Shown in pieces: positions 33,517 through 43,967 of a stretch of DNA of 64,000 nucleotides. The translations under genes and the position numbers were made by a program. Each line of letters starts with the position of its first letter. Positions within the stretch are counted from its first letter, which is position 1. Source of the stretch: Streptacidiphilus jeojiense (GTDB lineage: Bacteria > Actinomycetota > Actinomycetes > Streptomycetales > Streptomycetaceae); assembly GCF_000719095.1 (NCBI RefSeq), contig NZ_JOEH01000004.1:372001-436000 (forward strand). The letters are read 5' to 3'. The notes under the pieces were generated by a model. The model was not told the origin of the DNA, did not search any database, and saw nothing but the letters and a program-made list of their open reading frames with translations.

Positions 33517-34566
33517 TCAGGCCGGTGCAACGACCCCGACCTGCACCCACGCATCCCGCACCGCCGCCACCTCCGCCGCGCCGTAGCGCGCCCCCGCCGC
33601 GGCCACCGTCGCCGCGGCGAAGGTCGCGAAGTCCGCCGACGCGGGCAGCGTCCCGCCGGTCAGCACGTCGTACCAGATCTGCCCGGTCTTCTCCCAGGCG
33701 AAGCCGCCGATCGCGGTGGCCGCCAGGTAGAAGGCGTGGTTGGGGATGCCCGAGTTGAGGTGGACGCCGCCGTTGTCGTCGCTGGTGTCGACATATCCGG
33801 CCATGGTGGCCGGCTGCGGGTCCTGACCCAGGTTCGGGTCGTCGTAGGCGGTGCCCGGGGCCTTCATGGAGCGCAGGGCGACCCCGTGCACGCCCGGCGC
33901 GAGCAACCCCGCGCCGATGAGCCAGTCGGCCTGGTCCGCCGTCTGCTTGAGGCTGTACTGCTTCACCAGCGAGCCGAAGACGTCCGAGACCGACTCGTTG
34001 AGCGCGCCGGACTGGTCCTGGTAGTCCAGGCCGGCGCTGTACTGCGTGACCCCGTGGGTGAGTTCGTGTCCGATCACGTCCACCGAGACGGTGAAGTCGT
34101 TGAACAGCGTCCCGTCCCCGTCGCCGAAGATCATGCGCTCGCCGTTCCAGAAGGCGTTGTCGTACCGCTGGCCGTAGTGCACGGTCGCGTCCAGCGGCAG
34201 TCCCCGCCCGTCGATGGAGTGCCGGGCGTAGGCGGCCAGGTAGAAGTCGAAGGTCGCCCCGAGGCCGTCGTAGGCGCGGTCCACGGTCTGGTCGGGGACC
34301 GGCGCCGCGCCCTCGGTGCGGACCACCCGGCCGGGTAGCCGCTGGGTGTGGTGGTCGTCACAGACGGTGCGCTCCGCGGTGTCCAGGACACGCTCCCGCA
34401 CGATCCCTTCGGGCGTCGACGGTGCCTCGGCCCGGTGCACGCGGTTGAGCGCGTCCAGGGCCAGCGAGCGCTCCGCGGCCTCCCGGACGGCGTCGTCCTC
34501 GGCGTGCGCGACCAGGTGTTCGAGGATGTGCGGAGGGACGATGCCGCAGAAGACCGGTACTGTCAT
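33517..34566 (-). CDS. M4 metalloprotease, protealysin type
   Basis: The 349-residue zinc protease lacks a signal peptide, as protealysins do, and starts with a short propeptide (about 1-75) containing the PPHILEHLV motif of that subfamily. HELTHGVTQY at 167-176 gives two zinc ligands and the catalytic Glu; NESVSDVFGSL at 190-200 gives the third ligand; VHLNSGIPNHAF around 268-279 completes the active site. The next gene encodes an emfourin-type inhibitor, so this is a matched protease-inhibitor pair. The start has only a weak ribosome binding site. It could act inside the cell or be released by a non-classical route. Confidence 0.93.
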   Translation of the reverse strand: MTVPVFCGIVPPHILEHLVAHAEDDAVREAAERSLALDALNRVHRAEAPSTPEGIVRERVLDTAERTVCDDHHTQRLPGRVVRTEGAAPVPDQTVDRAYDGLGATFDFYLAAYARHSIDGRGLPLDATVHYGQRYDNAFWNGERMIFGDGDGTLFNDFTVSVDVIGHELTHGVTQYSAGLDYQDQSGALNESVSDVFGSLVKQYSLKQTADQADWLIGAGLLAPGVHGVALRSMKAPGTAYDDPNLGQDPQPATMAGYVDTSDDNGGVHLNSGIPNHAFYLAATAIGGFAWEKTGQIWYDVLTGGTLPASADFATFAAATVAAAGARYGAAEVAAVRDAWVQVGVVAPA

Positions 34567-34681
34567 GTCACTCAAAGTGCCACAGCAACGACGCTGTGTC
34601 ACCACTCGTGCACGGACTTCGGGACCTTTGTCCCGTCTCAAAAGGCGGAACATCCCTGGGTTCTGCTGTGGCGGTCCGTAA

Positions 34682-36625
<1,944 letters not shown>

Positions 36626-36684
36626 CACCCGGATCGCACCGGATCGCGCCCGGACCGCACCCCTGGCGCATCCGGCCTGGTGGG

Positions 36685-36720
36685 CACCGGCTCCCGCGCC
36701 AAACCTGGCGGGGGCCGGTG
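36685..36720 (+). terminator. Hairpin after leuA
   Basis: CACCGGCTCCCGCGCC (36685-36700), a six-base loop, and GGCGGGGGCCGGTG (36707-36720) form an imperfect GC-rich stem with small bulges. It lies 60 bases behind the leuA stop and before the TerB-like gene. Confidence 0.6.
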
Positions 36721-36838
36721 ATCTCCACCACAAATTTCTGATCCGGCAGCCGCACGGGGTACTGACAGGGTGTCATCGCGCATGGCAGCATCGGTGCAAC
36801 CGACAGAGGAGTCGGTGCTGCAGGCAGGGGAGTGTGCC

Positions 36839-37516
36839 GTGACGATGCTGGTGACCCCCAAACTGGTCGAGCTCCGGGCGCGTTGGCGCACCGAGTCGCT
36901 CGGGGAGTTCTTCTGCCCGGGCTGCGGCGGTGACCGCAACTACCGCCGCCAGGGCGGTCGCAGGTGGCTGCGGCTGCTCGGGCTGCCGCTGCTGCCGGTG
37001 GGCGACGCGGGAATCACCCTGCAGTGCACCGCCTGCCGGGCCCGCTACGGCCTGGACGCCCTGGAGCGTCCCACCTCCGGCAATCTGCTGGCGATGCTGC
37101 GCACCGCGCAGTACACCGTGGTGCTGGCCGTCCTCGCCGCCGGCGGCACCGCCCGCAGCACCCGTGACACCGCCCTCGGCGTGATCCACGACGCCGGCTA
37201 CCCCGAACTGGACGAGCCCCAGGTGCTGGCCGCCCTCGCTGCCCTCACCGGCGGCGACGAGGACCTGGTCGAGCTGTACGGCTGCGGCAGCGGCCTGGCG
37301 GTGGAGCTCCACACCGCACTGGAGCCGCTGGCCCCGCACCTGATCGGCCCGGGACGGGAGCGCCTGCTCACCCAGGGCGCCCTGGTCGCGCTCGCCGACG
37401 GCCCGTACCGCCCCACCGAGCGCGAGGTGCTGCGCGCGGCCGGGCGCTGCCTCAAGCTCACCCCGGCGCAGATCGACGCGACCCTGGCGGCGGCGACCCG
37501 GCAGCCGCACTCCTGA
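36839..37516 (+). CDS. TerB-like domain protein with N-terminal zinc ribbon
   Basis: This 225-residue protein has a zinc-ribbon start (CPGCGG about 24-29 and CTACRARYG about 63-71) followed by an all-helical region (about 85-225) of the TerB type, named for tellurite resistance proteins. Its role is unknown. GTG at 36839 is chosen because AGGGGAG lies six bases upstream; in-frame starts at 36770 and 36782 would add about 20 residues. It precedes recO, as in other Streptomyces genomes. Confidence 0.82.
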   Translation: MTMLVTPKLVELRARWRTESLGEFFCPGCGGDRNYRRQGGRRWLRLLGLPLLPVGDAGITLQCTACRARYGLDALERPTSGNLLAMLRTAQYTVVLAVLAAGGTARSTRDTALGVIHDAGYPELDEPQVLAALAALTGGDEDLVELYGCGSGLAVELHTALEPLAPHLIGPGRERLLTQGALVALADGPYRPTEREVLRAAGRCLKLTPAQIDATLAAATRQPHS

Positions 37517-37549
37517 GCGGTCCGGTCCTGCTCCGTCGGTCGGGTGCGC

Positions 37550-37562
37550 GACAATGGCGGGC
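37550..37562 (+). promoter_or_regulatory. Candidate -10 box, leaderless start of recO
   Basis: GACAAT at 37550-37555 is followed by seven bases and the ATG at 37563. No ribosome binding site is visible, and the MSLFRDDG start fits RecO proteins of relatives. The -35 region is weak (GTCCTG around 37525). Confidence 0.5.
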
Positions 37563-38309
37563 ATGAGTCTGTTCCGCGACGACGGGGTGGTGCTCCGGAC
37601 CCAGAAGCTGGGCGAGGCGGACCGCATCATCACCCTGCTCACCCGCCAGCACGGCCGGGTGCGCGCGGTCGCCCGCGGAGTGCGCCGGACCAAGTCCAAG
37701 TTCGGCGCCCGGCTGGAACCCTTCTCCCATGTCGACGTGCAGTTCTTCTCCCGCGGCGAGGAACTGGTCGGACGCCATCTGGCGCTGTGCACCCAGGTGG
37801 AGACGATCACCCCGTACGGCAGCCGGATCGTCGACGACTACGGCCGCTACACCGCCGCCACCGCGATGCTGGAGACCGCCGAGCGCTTCACCGAGAACGA
37901 GGGCGAACCGGCGGTCCAGCAGTACCTGCTGCTGATCGGGGCCCTGCGCACGCTGGCCACCGGCGAGCACGACTCCCCGCTGGTGCTGGACGCCTTCCTG
38001 CTGCGCTCGCTCTCCGTCAACGGTTACGCCCCGTCGTTCGGCGACTGCGCCAAGTGCGGGATACCGGGCCCCAACCGCTTCTTCTCGGTGCAGACCGGTG
38101 GAGCGCTCTGTCCCGACTGCCGAGTGCCCGGCAGTGTCGTACCCTCCCCTGAGACACTGGTTCTGCTGGGGGCGCTGCTGTCCGGCGACTGGGAGACTGC
38201 GGACGCCACCGAGGCCCGGCACGCCCGCGAGGGCAGCGGCCTGGTGGCGGCGTACGTCCAGTGGCACCTGGAGCGGGGGCTTCGCTCGCTCCGGTACGTC
38301 GATCGTTGA
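37563..38309 (+). CDS. recO: DNA repair protein RecO
   Basis: RecO, with RecR and RecF, loads RecA on gapped DNA and anneals single strands. The 248-residue product starts [20 protein letters not shown], has the OB-fold N-terminal domain (about 1-80, [21 protein letters not shown]) and a helical C-terminal domain with zinc ligands in CAKCGIPG and CPDC. An ATG three codons upstream overlaps the presumed -10 box and is not used here. uppS follows after 19 bases. Confidence 0.95.
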   Translation: MSLFRDDGVVLRTQKLGEADRIITLLTRQHGRVRAVARGVRRTKSKFGARLEPFSHVDVQFFSRGEELVGRHLALCTQVETITPYGSRIVDDYGRYTAATAMLETAERFTENEGEPAVQQYLLLIGALRTLATGEHDSPLVLDAFLLRSLSVNGYAPSFGDCAKCGIPGPNRFFSVQTGGALCPDCRVPGSVVPSPETLVLLGALLSGDWETADATEARHAREGSGLVAAYVQWHLERGLRSLRYVDR

Positions 38310-38328
38310 GTTGGAGAACAGAGAGCTC

Positions 38329-39162
38329 ATGGCAACAGCACGGCGCGGACTCTTCGGCGGCGGTCGGCAGCGGGAGTACCTGCCCCCGTCCCCGCACCCC
38401 AGCGGCGCCCGGCCGCCCAAGATCCCGGGCGAGCTGGTCCCCGAGCACGTGGCCGTGGTCATGGACGGGAACGGCCGCTGGGCCAAGGAGCGCGGGCTGC
38501 CGCGGACCGAGGGCCACAAGGTCGGCGAGAGCGTCGTGCTGGACGTGCTCAAGGGCTGCATCGAGTTGGGCGTGAAGAACCTCTCGCTCTACGCCTTCTC
38601 CACCGAGAACTGGAAGCGGTCGCCCGAGGAGGTCCGCTTCCTGATGAACTTCAACCGCGACGTGATCCACCGGCGCCGCGACGAGATGAACGAGATGGGG
38701 ATCCGGATCCGCTGGGCCGGGCGGATGCCGAAGCTCTGGAAGAGCGTGGTGCAGGAGCTCCAGGTCGCCGAGGAGATGACCCGCGACAACGACGCGATGA
38801 CGCTCTACATGTGCGTCAACTACGGCGGCCGCGCGGAGATCGCCGACGCTGCGGCGGCGCTGGCGGCGGACGTGGCCTCCGGCAGGCTTGACCCGAAGAA
38901 GGTCAACGAGAAGACCCTCGCCAAGTACATGTACCACCCGGACATGCCGGACGTGGACCTCTTCATCCGCCCCAGTGGGGAGCAGCGGACCTCCAACTTC
39001 CTGCTGTGGCAGTCGGCGTACGCGGAGATGGTCTTCCAGGACGTGCTGTGGCCCGACTTCGACCGCCGCGACCTGTGGCGCGCCTGCGAGGAGTTCGCTT
39101 CGCGCGACCGCCGCTACGGCGGTGCCCTCCCCAACGAAGTGAGCCTCCCCAAGCAGGGGTGA
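38329..39162 (+). CDS. uppS: Isoprenyl transferase (undecaprenyl/decaprenyl diphosphate synthase family)
   Basis: The 277-residue cis-prenyltransferase makes the lipid carrier precursor for peptidoglycan synthesis. The catalytic Asp46 lies in [15 protein letters not shown], followed by [21 protein letters not shown] and [15 protein letters not shown] with the substrate-binding Arg residues. ATG at 38329 gives a 30-residue basic N-terminus as in relatives. It follows recO closely and precedes zur convergently, with palindromic element F between. Confidence 0.95.
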   Translation: MATARRGLFGGGRQREYLPPSPHPSGARPPKIPGELVPEHVAVVMDGNGRWAKERGLPRTEGHKVGESVVLDVLKGCIELGVKNLSLYAFSTENWKRSPEEVRFLMNFNRDVIHRRRDEMNEMGIRIRWAGRMPKLWKSVVQELQVAEEMTRDNDAMTLYMCVNYGGRAEIADAAAALAADVASGRLDPKKVNEKTLAKYMYHPDMPDVDLFIRPSGEQRTSNFLLWQSAYAEMVFQDVLWPDFDRRDLWRACEEFASRDRRYGGALPNEVSLPKQG

Positions 39163-39200
39163 GCTTTGCGCAGAGGGTGACCGTCGCGGGTGGTTGCCGT

Positions 39201-39276
39201 TCGCGCAGTTCCCCGCGCCCCCAGCATGTGCAACTGGCTCAGTTGCAGCACCTCAGGGGCGCGGGGAACTGCGCGA
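39201..39276. repeat. Dispersed palindromic element, copy F (complete)
   Basis: Perfect 21-base arms lie at 39201-39221 and 39256-39276, with core CGCGCAGTTCCCCGCGCCCC on the left. An inner pair TGCAACTG/CAGTTGCA is separated by three bases. It sits between the convergent uppS and zur genes and could end transcription in both directions. Confidence 0.92.
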
Positions 39277-39306
39277 CAAACCACCCACTGACGTAGAGCC
39301 TGTCAG

Positions 39307-39741
39307 CTAGCCCTCGGACGCTGCGCACTCCGCGCACGTCCCGAAGATCTCCAGTGTGTGGGCCACGTCCACGAACCCGTTGTCGCGGGCGACCCCCTCG
39401 GCCCAGCGTTCCACCGCCGGTCCCTCCACCTCGACCGTCCGTCCACAGGACCTGCAGACCAGGTGGTGGTGGTGCCCACTGCTGCACCGTCGGTAGACGG
39501 CTTCGCCGTCGTCGGTCCGCAGGACGTCGATCTCGCCGGCGTCCGCCAGCGACTGCAGGGTGCGGTAGACGGTGGTGAGCCCGACCGAGTCGCCCCGGTG
39601 CTTCAGCAGGTCGTGCAACTCCTGCGCACTGCGGAAGTCGTCGACCTCGGCGAGCAGCGAGGAGACCGCGGTGCGCTGCCGGGTCGACCGGGCGGGGGAC
39701 GACGGCTGCGTTGATGCTCGCTGCGCGGGCGACGGCGTCAC
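39307..39741 (-). CDS. zur: Zinc uptake regulator Zur (Fur family)
   Basis: The 144-residue product closely matches Streptomyces Zur. The winged helix contains RSAQELHDLLKHRG (37-50) and VGLTTVYRTLQSLADAGEID; metal ligands include a HHHH run at 90-93, CRSC at 96-99 and CAEC at 136-139. With zinc bound it represses zinc-uptake and zinc-free ribosomal protein genes. GTG at 39741 has GAGGAG five bases upstream. The frame is open further upstream through a 15-bp tandem repeat, so a longer form is possible but unlikely. Zur-box-like sites lie about 170-205 bases upstream. Confidence 0.94.
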   Translation of the reverse strand: MTPSPAQRASTQPSSPARSTRQRTAVSSLLAEVDDFRSAQELHDLLKHRGDSVGLTTVYRTLQSLADAGEIDVLRTDDGEAVYRRCSSGHHHHLVCRSCGRTVEVEGPAVERWAEGVARDNGFVDVAHTLEIFGTCAECAASEG

Positions 39742-39764
39742 CGGGACTCCTCTGGGGCGGGCTC

Positions 39765-39836
39765 TCGAACAGCAGGGTTTCGAACAGCAGGGCTTCGAAC
39801 GGTGGGGTTTGGAACGGTGGGCTTTCGAACAATCGG
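39765..39836. repeat. 15-bp tandem repeat (nearly 5 copies) in the zur leader
   Basis: Units of 15 bases starting TCGAACAGCAGGGTT lie at 39765-39779, 39780-39794, 39795-39809 and 39810-39824, with a partial fifth to 39836. Units 1-2 and 3-4 form two sequence subtypes (AGCAGGG and GGTGGGG). The array begins about 24 bases upstream of the zur start and keeps the zur reading frame open. Confidence 0.92.
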
Positions 39837-39910
39837 TGCCGTCGCCATTGTGCCAGCCGGGACCGGCTTTCCGGCGCCCGCACGCGCCACGGGCCCGGAC
39901 GCCCACCTCT

Positions 39911-39945
39911 TGAAAACCATGTTCATCTACAATGGTAACCATTGT
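39911..39945. promoter_or_regulatory. Zur-box-like palindromes between zur and glyS
   Basis: TGAAAACCATGTTCA (39911-39925) agrees at 12 of 15 positions with the Streptomyces Zur box TGAAAATGATTTTCA as I recall it. Close by, ACAATGG-TAA-CCATTGT (39929-39945) is a perfect 7-3-7 palindrome. They lie in the 375-base gap between zur and glyS. Besides these sites the gap holds the zur tandem repeat and the glyS leader; a 27-codon frame starting at 39932 has no ribosome binding site. Direct binding by Zur is inferred. Confidence 0.65.
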
Positions 39946-40116
39946 CAAACCGAGCCGCCGGGGCCCGCTCGCCGCAACGGATGTGAAACCCCTGCCGCCG
40001 GCACCGGTAACCTGAGGTATTCGGTCGCGTTCCCCGGCTCGTTCCCCTGGCCGTGACGCGTCCCGCGTGCAATGAAATCCATCACTGACCGCATTCGTCG
40101 TACTGAAGAGAGCACT

Positions 40117-41505
40117 GTGGCCGCCGACAAGATCGACACCATCGTCAGCCTGAGCAAGCGCCGTGGCTTCGTCTATCCCTGCAGCGAGATCTACGGTGGC
40201 CAGAAGGCCGCCTGGGACTACGGGCCGCTGGGTGTCGAGCTGAAGGAGAACATCAAGCGGCAGTGGTGGCGCAACATGGTCACCAGCCGTGAGGACGTTG
40301 TCGGCCTCGACTCGTCCGTCATCCTCGCCCGCGAGGTCTGGGAGGCCAGCGGCCACGTCGCGACCTTCAGCGACCCGCTGACCGAGTGCACCTCCTGTCA
40401 CAAGCGCTACCGCGCCGACCACCTGGAGGAGGCCTACGAGGCCAAGCACGGCCACGTCCCGGCCAACGGCCTCGCCGACATCAACTGCCCCAACTGCGGC
40501 AACAAGGGCGGCTTCACCACGCCCAAGCCGATGTCCGGGATGCTGCAGACCCACCTGGGCGCGTTCAACGCGGACGACCCGGCCGGTCTGGCCTACCTGC
40601 GCCCGGAGACCGCGCAGGGCATCTTCATCAACTTCGCCGCCGTGCAGCAGACCTCGCGCAAGAAGCCCCCGTTCGGCATCGGCCAGACCGGCAAGAGCTT
40701 CCGCAACGAGATCACCCCCGGCAACTTCATCTTCCGCACCCGCGAGTTCGAGCAGATGGAGATGGAGTTCTTCGTCAAGCCCGGCGAGGACGAGAAGTGG
40801 CACGAGTACTGGCTGCAGGAGCGCTGGAACTGGTACATCGACCTCGGCATCCGTGAGGAGAACCTGCGCTTCTACGAGCACGCCAAGGAGAAGCTCTCCC
40901 ACTACGCCAAGCGCACGGTCGACATCGAGTACCGCTTCAACTTCGGCGGCAACGAGTTCGGCGAGCTCGAGGGCATCGCCAACCGCACCGACTACGACCT
41001 GACCCAGCACAGCGAGCACTCCGGCCAGGACCTCAAGTACTTCGACCAGGAGTCCGGCGAGCGCTGGTTCCCGTACGTGATCGAGCCCGCGGCCGGTGTC
41101 AACCGCGCGATGCTGGCGTTCATGCTGGACGCCTACCGCGAGGACGAGGCCCCCAACGCCAAGGGCGTGATGGAGAAGCGCGTGGTGATGCGCCTGGACC
41201 CGCGGCTCGCGCCGGTCAAGGTCGCCGTGCTGCCGCTGTCGCGCAACGCCGCCCTCTCCCCGAAGGCCCGCGGCCTGGCCGCGGACCTGCGCAAGCACTG
41301 GAACGTCGAGTTCGACGACGCCGGCGCCATCGGCCGCCGCTACCGCCGCCAGGACGAGATCGGCACGCCGTTCTGCATCACCGTCGACTTCGACACCCTG
41401 GACGACAACGCGGTGACCGTGCGCGAGCGCGACACCATGGAGCAGCAGCGGATCTCGCTGGACCAGGTCGAGGGCTTCCTCGCCGGCAAGCTGCTCGGCT
41501 GCTGA
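40117..41505 (+). CDS. glyS: Glycyl-tRNA synthetase (single-chain, homodimeric type)
   Basis: This class II synthetase of 462 residues charges tRNA-Gly. It has the bacterial alpha2-type layout: [15 protein letters not shown] near the N-terminus, a zinc-type insert (CTSCHKRY and CPNCGNKGG), motif 2 region [12 protein letters not shown] and [15 protein letters not shown], motif 3 [11 protein letters not shown], and a C-terminal anticodon-binding domain ([10 protein letters not shown] onward). GTG at 40117 (MAADKID) is the conserved start; an ATG 15 codons upstream is rejected. A perfect 24-bp hairpin follows. Confidence 0.97.
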   Translation: MAADKIDTIVSLSKRRGFVYPCSEIYGGQKAAWDYGPLGVELKENIKRQWWRNMVTSREDVVGLDSSVILAREVWEASGHVATFSDPLTECTSCHKRYRADHLEEAYEAKHGHVPANGLADINCPNCGNKGGFTTPKPMSGMLQTHLGAFNADDPAGLAYLRPETAQGIFINFAAVQQTSRKKPPFGIGQTGKSFRNEITPGNFIFRTREFEQMEMEFFVKPGEDEKWHEYWLQERWNWYIDLGIREENLRFYEHAKEKLSHYAKRTVDIEYRFNFGGNEFGELEGIANRTDYDLTQHSEHSGQDLKYFDQESGERWFPYVIEPAAGVNRAMLAFMLDAYREDEAPNAKGVMEKRVVMRLDPRLAPVKVAVLPLSRNAALSPKARGLAADLRKHWNVEFDDAGAIGRRYRRQDEIGTPFCITVDFDTLDDNAVTVRERDTMEQQRISLDQVEGFLAGKLLGC

Positions 41506-41535
41506 CTGCTGGGCTGCTGACGGTCCGACAGCCGC

Positions 41536-41588
41536 ACACGGCGCCGCCCCCGAACCGGAGACGATCCGGTTCGGGGGCGGCGCCGTGT
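41536..41588 (+). terminator. Strong hairpin terminator of glyS
   Basis: Two perfectly complementary 24-base arms (41536-41559 and 41565-41588) surround a five-base loop GACGA. The stem starts ACACGGCGCCGCCCCCGAAC on the left. It could also serve the minus-strand gene that ends at 41604. No T tract follows. Confidence 0.85.
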
Positions 41589-41603
41589 CGCTGGTCGGGG
41601 CGG

Positions 41604-42053
41604 TCAGGCCGGCTGCGGCAGGGAGCGCAGCGCCAGCCGGGCGCAGAGGCAGGCCAGCGGCAGTTCGGCGAGGACCGCCATGGCCAGTGCGGTGGCCAGG
41701 GCCTGGCCCGGGGCGGCGGTGGTCACGTCGAACCAGGCGTCGGTCAGCAGCAGGACCGCGGTGCCCGCGGCGGTGAGGCAGAGCCGCGGATCGGCCCGGC
41801 GCAGCAGCAGTCCGGTCAGCACCAGACCCGCCGCCTCCAGGGAGTCCAGCCCGACCCAGTTCCACGCGCCGGAGGCGGCGAGGACGCCGAGCCAGGGGAC
41901 CAGCACCAGGCCGAGCCCGACCAGGGCGCGGGCGACCAGCTCGGGCCGGGGGAGCGCGGGCCGGGGGAGTACCGGGCGCGGGAGCGCCGGCCGGGGGAGC
42001 GGGGTGGCGGTGTACGCGGGCGGGAAGGGCGCGGCGACGAGGAGCATGCTCAC
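41604..42053 (-). CDS. Small membrane protein with LPRPx repeats
   Basis: The 149-residue protein has an N-terminal Pro-rich region with four LPRPA/V/A/E repeats (about residues 18-37) followed by three or four hydrophobic helices (about 40-60, 66-83, 86-105, 112-135). GTG at 42053 overlaps the TGA of the upstream gene (GTGA), which supports that start over the ATG two codons later. No family or catalytic motif is recognised. It forms a two-gene unit with the gene at 42050-42478. Confidence 0.7.
   Translation of the reverse strand: MSMLLVAAPFPPAYTATPLPRPALPRPVLPRPALPRPELVARALVGLGLVLVPWLGVLAASGAWNWVGLDSLEAAGLVLTGLLLRRADPRLCLTAAGTAVLLLTDAWFDVTTAAPGQALATALAMAVLAELPLACLCARLALRSLPQPA
41941..42000. 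repeat. 15-bp tandem repeat (4 copies) inside a coding region
   Basis: Four 15-base units (41941-41955, 41956-41970, 41971-41985, 41986-42000), based on GCGGGCCGGGGGAGC, encode the LPRPx repeats of the small membrane protein on the minus strand. Units differ at several bases. The period equals that of the leader repeats near pspAB, the Lrp-type gene and zur. Confidence 0.85.
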
Positions 42054-42478
42054 CGCGACCACCCCGCGCGCACCCGCAGCCGCTCGCTCGTACCGTCGCG
42101 GCGGGTCACGGTCACCCGGTCGAAGCAGCCCTCCAGGGTGGCCAGCCAGAACGATCCGGCCGCGGTGATCGCCTCGGCCGGCTGCCGGGTGTGGTTCCGC
42201 TGGGTGCACAGCACCGCCGGTGGTATTCCGTCGGGTGGCAGATGGCCCCAGGCGAGCACCGAGGGACGCCCGTTGGACGAGGCCCGGCGGGCGCCGCGGA
42301 GCAGGTCCGCGGCCAGCGGCCGGGCCACCAGGATGTCCAGCAGCAGACCCGCGTTGTAGACCTCCAGGGCGGTCCGCCCCCGCGTCCCCAGCGCGAACCG
42401 TACCGACCACGGCGAGTCGAGCAGCGGCAGGTCGTCGAGGTCGAGGTCGAGCGTCGGATAGGGCTGCGGCATGGTCAT
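42050..42478 (-). CDS. Hypothetical protein (142 residues)
   Basis: The ATG at 42478 has GGAGGGA five bases upstream. The protein starts TMPQPYPTLDLDLDDLPLLD and contains VRFALGTRGRTALEVYNAGLLLDILVA, with no signal peptide or membrane segment. No family is recognised. Its stop overlaps the start of the membrane protein gene, so both are co-translated. It is divergent from the histidine kinase gene, 199 bases away. Confidence 0.7.
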   Translation of the reverse strand: MTMPQPYPTLDLDLDDLPLLDSPWSVRFALGTRGRTALEVYNAGLLLDILVARPLAADLLRGARRASSNGRPSVLAWGHLPPDGIPPAVLCTQRNHTRQPAEAITAAGSFWLATLEGCFDRVTVTRRDGTSERLRVRAGWSR

Positions 42479-42664
42479 CAGGGTCCCTCCCCAAGCTGTG
42501 AGCCACCTGAAAGGACGCCGTGCGGCCGATGGCTCCCGGTCACAGTGATCAGCCTCCCGGAAACGGGGGCCGGCGTCGGTAGCGCATGGATCCGACCCGG
42601 GGGTGGTGCCAGGTACACCCTGACAGGGACTCAGGGTTCATGGCCGGGGGCCGATCGTCTCTCC

Positions 42665-42677
42665 TAGGCTCTGGCTC
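42665..42677 (+). promoter_or_regulatory. Candidate -10 box, leaderless start of the histidine kinase gene
   Basis: TAGGCT at 42665-42670 is followed by seven bases and the ATG at 42678. No ribosome binding site is visible. No clear -35 hexamer was found. Confidence 0.4.
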
Positions 42678-43967
42678 ATGGCAACGACAACCCCCGGAGC
42701 GTCCCGGATGATTCCGCTCCCGACCCGGCGAACGCTGCTGCGGGTGCTGGGCGGACCGGTGCTGCTCTGGGGCTGGCGGGAGACCGGGTTCGTCGCTGCC
42801 GGGGTGCCGCTGGCCCTGCTGACCGGGGGCGTGGTCGCGCTGCTGCCGAAGCTGCCGGCGGTCGCAGTGCTGCTGGTGCTGTTCCTGCTGGGCCTGCGGC
42901 CGCTGCTCACCCGGCTGCAGCGGAGCCGGTTCCGGTCGCTGCTGGGCCTGGACATCCCGGAGATCCCCGGCCCGGACCGGCCGCTGCACGGTTGGCGCCG
43001 GCTGCGGGTGCTCCGGGCCGAGAGCACCTGGCGGCAGTTGGCCTACCACCTGCTGGCCGGGCCGCTGGTGGCCGCGCTGGCGGTGCTGGTGCTGGCCGGC
43101 TGGACGGTGGGGCTGGTGCTGTCCACCGTCTACGCCTGGTGGATGCTGGTGCCGTCGGACAGCCTGATCGCCACCCAGTCGGACAAGGGCAACCTCTGGA
43201 TGACGGTGACGGGGGCGCTGTTCCTCTGGGCGATGCCCTGGGCGGCGCTGCTGGTACGCCAGTTGGACACCAGGGCGGCAGCCGCGCTGCTCGGCCCGAA
43301 CCGGGCCAGGGAGCTCCAGCGCCGGGTCGAGTCGCTGGCGGAGAGCCGCAGCGAGGTCGTCGACGCGGCGGACGCCGAACGCCGCAGGATCGAGCGCGAC
43401 CTGCACGACGGCGCCCAGCAGCGGCTGGTCTCCATGGCGATGAACCTGGGACTGGCCCGGCGGATGCTCAAGGGACTCCCGGCGGACGTACAGGCGCCGC
43501 GCGCCATGGAGGTGATCGAGGAGGCGCACCGCGAGGCCCAGGCGGCGATCGTGGAACTCCGGGACCTGGTCCGCGGCCTGCACCCGGTGGTGCTGGAGGA
43601 CCGGGGCCTGGACGCGGCGCTGTCCGGCATCGCCGCCCGCGCCCCGCTCCCGGTCCGGCTGACGGTCGGACTGCAGCAGCGGGCCTCCCCCGCGGTGGAG
43701 GCGGTGGCCTACTTCGTGGTCTCCGAGGCGCTGGCGAACACCGCCAAGCACGCGCGCGCCTCGCGGGCCGAGGTGTCGGTACGGCAGAGTGGCTCGCGCA
43801 TCGTGATCACCGTGCTGGACGACGGGATCGGCGGTGCGGACCCGGCGAAGGGCACCGGGCTCTCCGGGCTGCGGCAGCGCGCCGCCTCGGTGGACGGGAC
43901 CCTCGCCGTCAGCAGCCCCCCAGGGGGCCCCACCACTCTCACCGTGGAGTTGCCGTGCGTGCTGTGA
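42678..43967 (+). CDS. Sensor histidine kinase (NarL/DesK-type)
   Basis: The 429-residue kinase has two membrane helices near 38-72 and two more at about 128-152 and 172-195. The phospho-acceptor His243 lies in RRRIERDLHDGAQQRL of a HisKA_3 domain, and an HATPase domain follows with the N box ALANTAKHARAS and the G boxes DDGIGGAD and GTGLSGL. There is no large extracellular sensor domain, as in kinases that sense the membrane or a partner protein. Its partner regulator gene overlaps by 13 bases, and an exported SGP-repeat protein gene follows. Confidence 0.93.
   Translation: MATTTPGASRMIPLPTRRTLLRVLGGPVLLWGWRETGFVAAGVPLALLTGGVVALLPKLPAVAVLLVLFLLGLRPLLTRLQRSRFRSLLGLDIPEIPGPDRPLHGWRRLRVLRAESTWRQLAYHLLAGPLVAALAVLVLAGWTVGLVLSTVYAWWMLVPSDSLIATQSDKGNLWMTVTGALFLWAMPWAALLVRQLDTRAAAALLGPNRARELQRRVESLAESRSEVVDAADAERRRIERDLHDGAQQRLVSMAMNLGLARRMLKGLPADVQAPRAMEVIEEAHREAQAAIVELRDLVRGLHPVVLEDRGLDAALSGIAARAPLPVRLTVGLQQRASPAVEAVAYFVVSEALANTAKHARASRAEVSVRQSGSRIVITVLDDGIGGADPAKGTGLSGLRQRAASVDGTLAVSSPPGGPTTLTVELPCVL

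Noticed and set aside
36770..36838. Earlier starts of the TerB-like gene at 36770 or 36782
   Set aside because: They lack a ribosome binding site, whereas AGGGGAG is placed correctly for GTG at 36839.
39932..40015. 27-codon frame starting inside the Zur-box palindrome
   Set aside because: No ribosome binding site, no similarity to known small proteins, and the start codon is part of the palindrome.
39307..41865. Zur frame extended upstream to 852 codons across glyS
   Set aside because: The extension is antisense to glyS; zur has a good start with GAGGAG at 39741 and normal family length.
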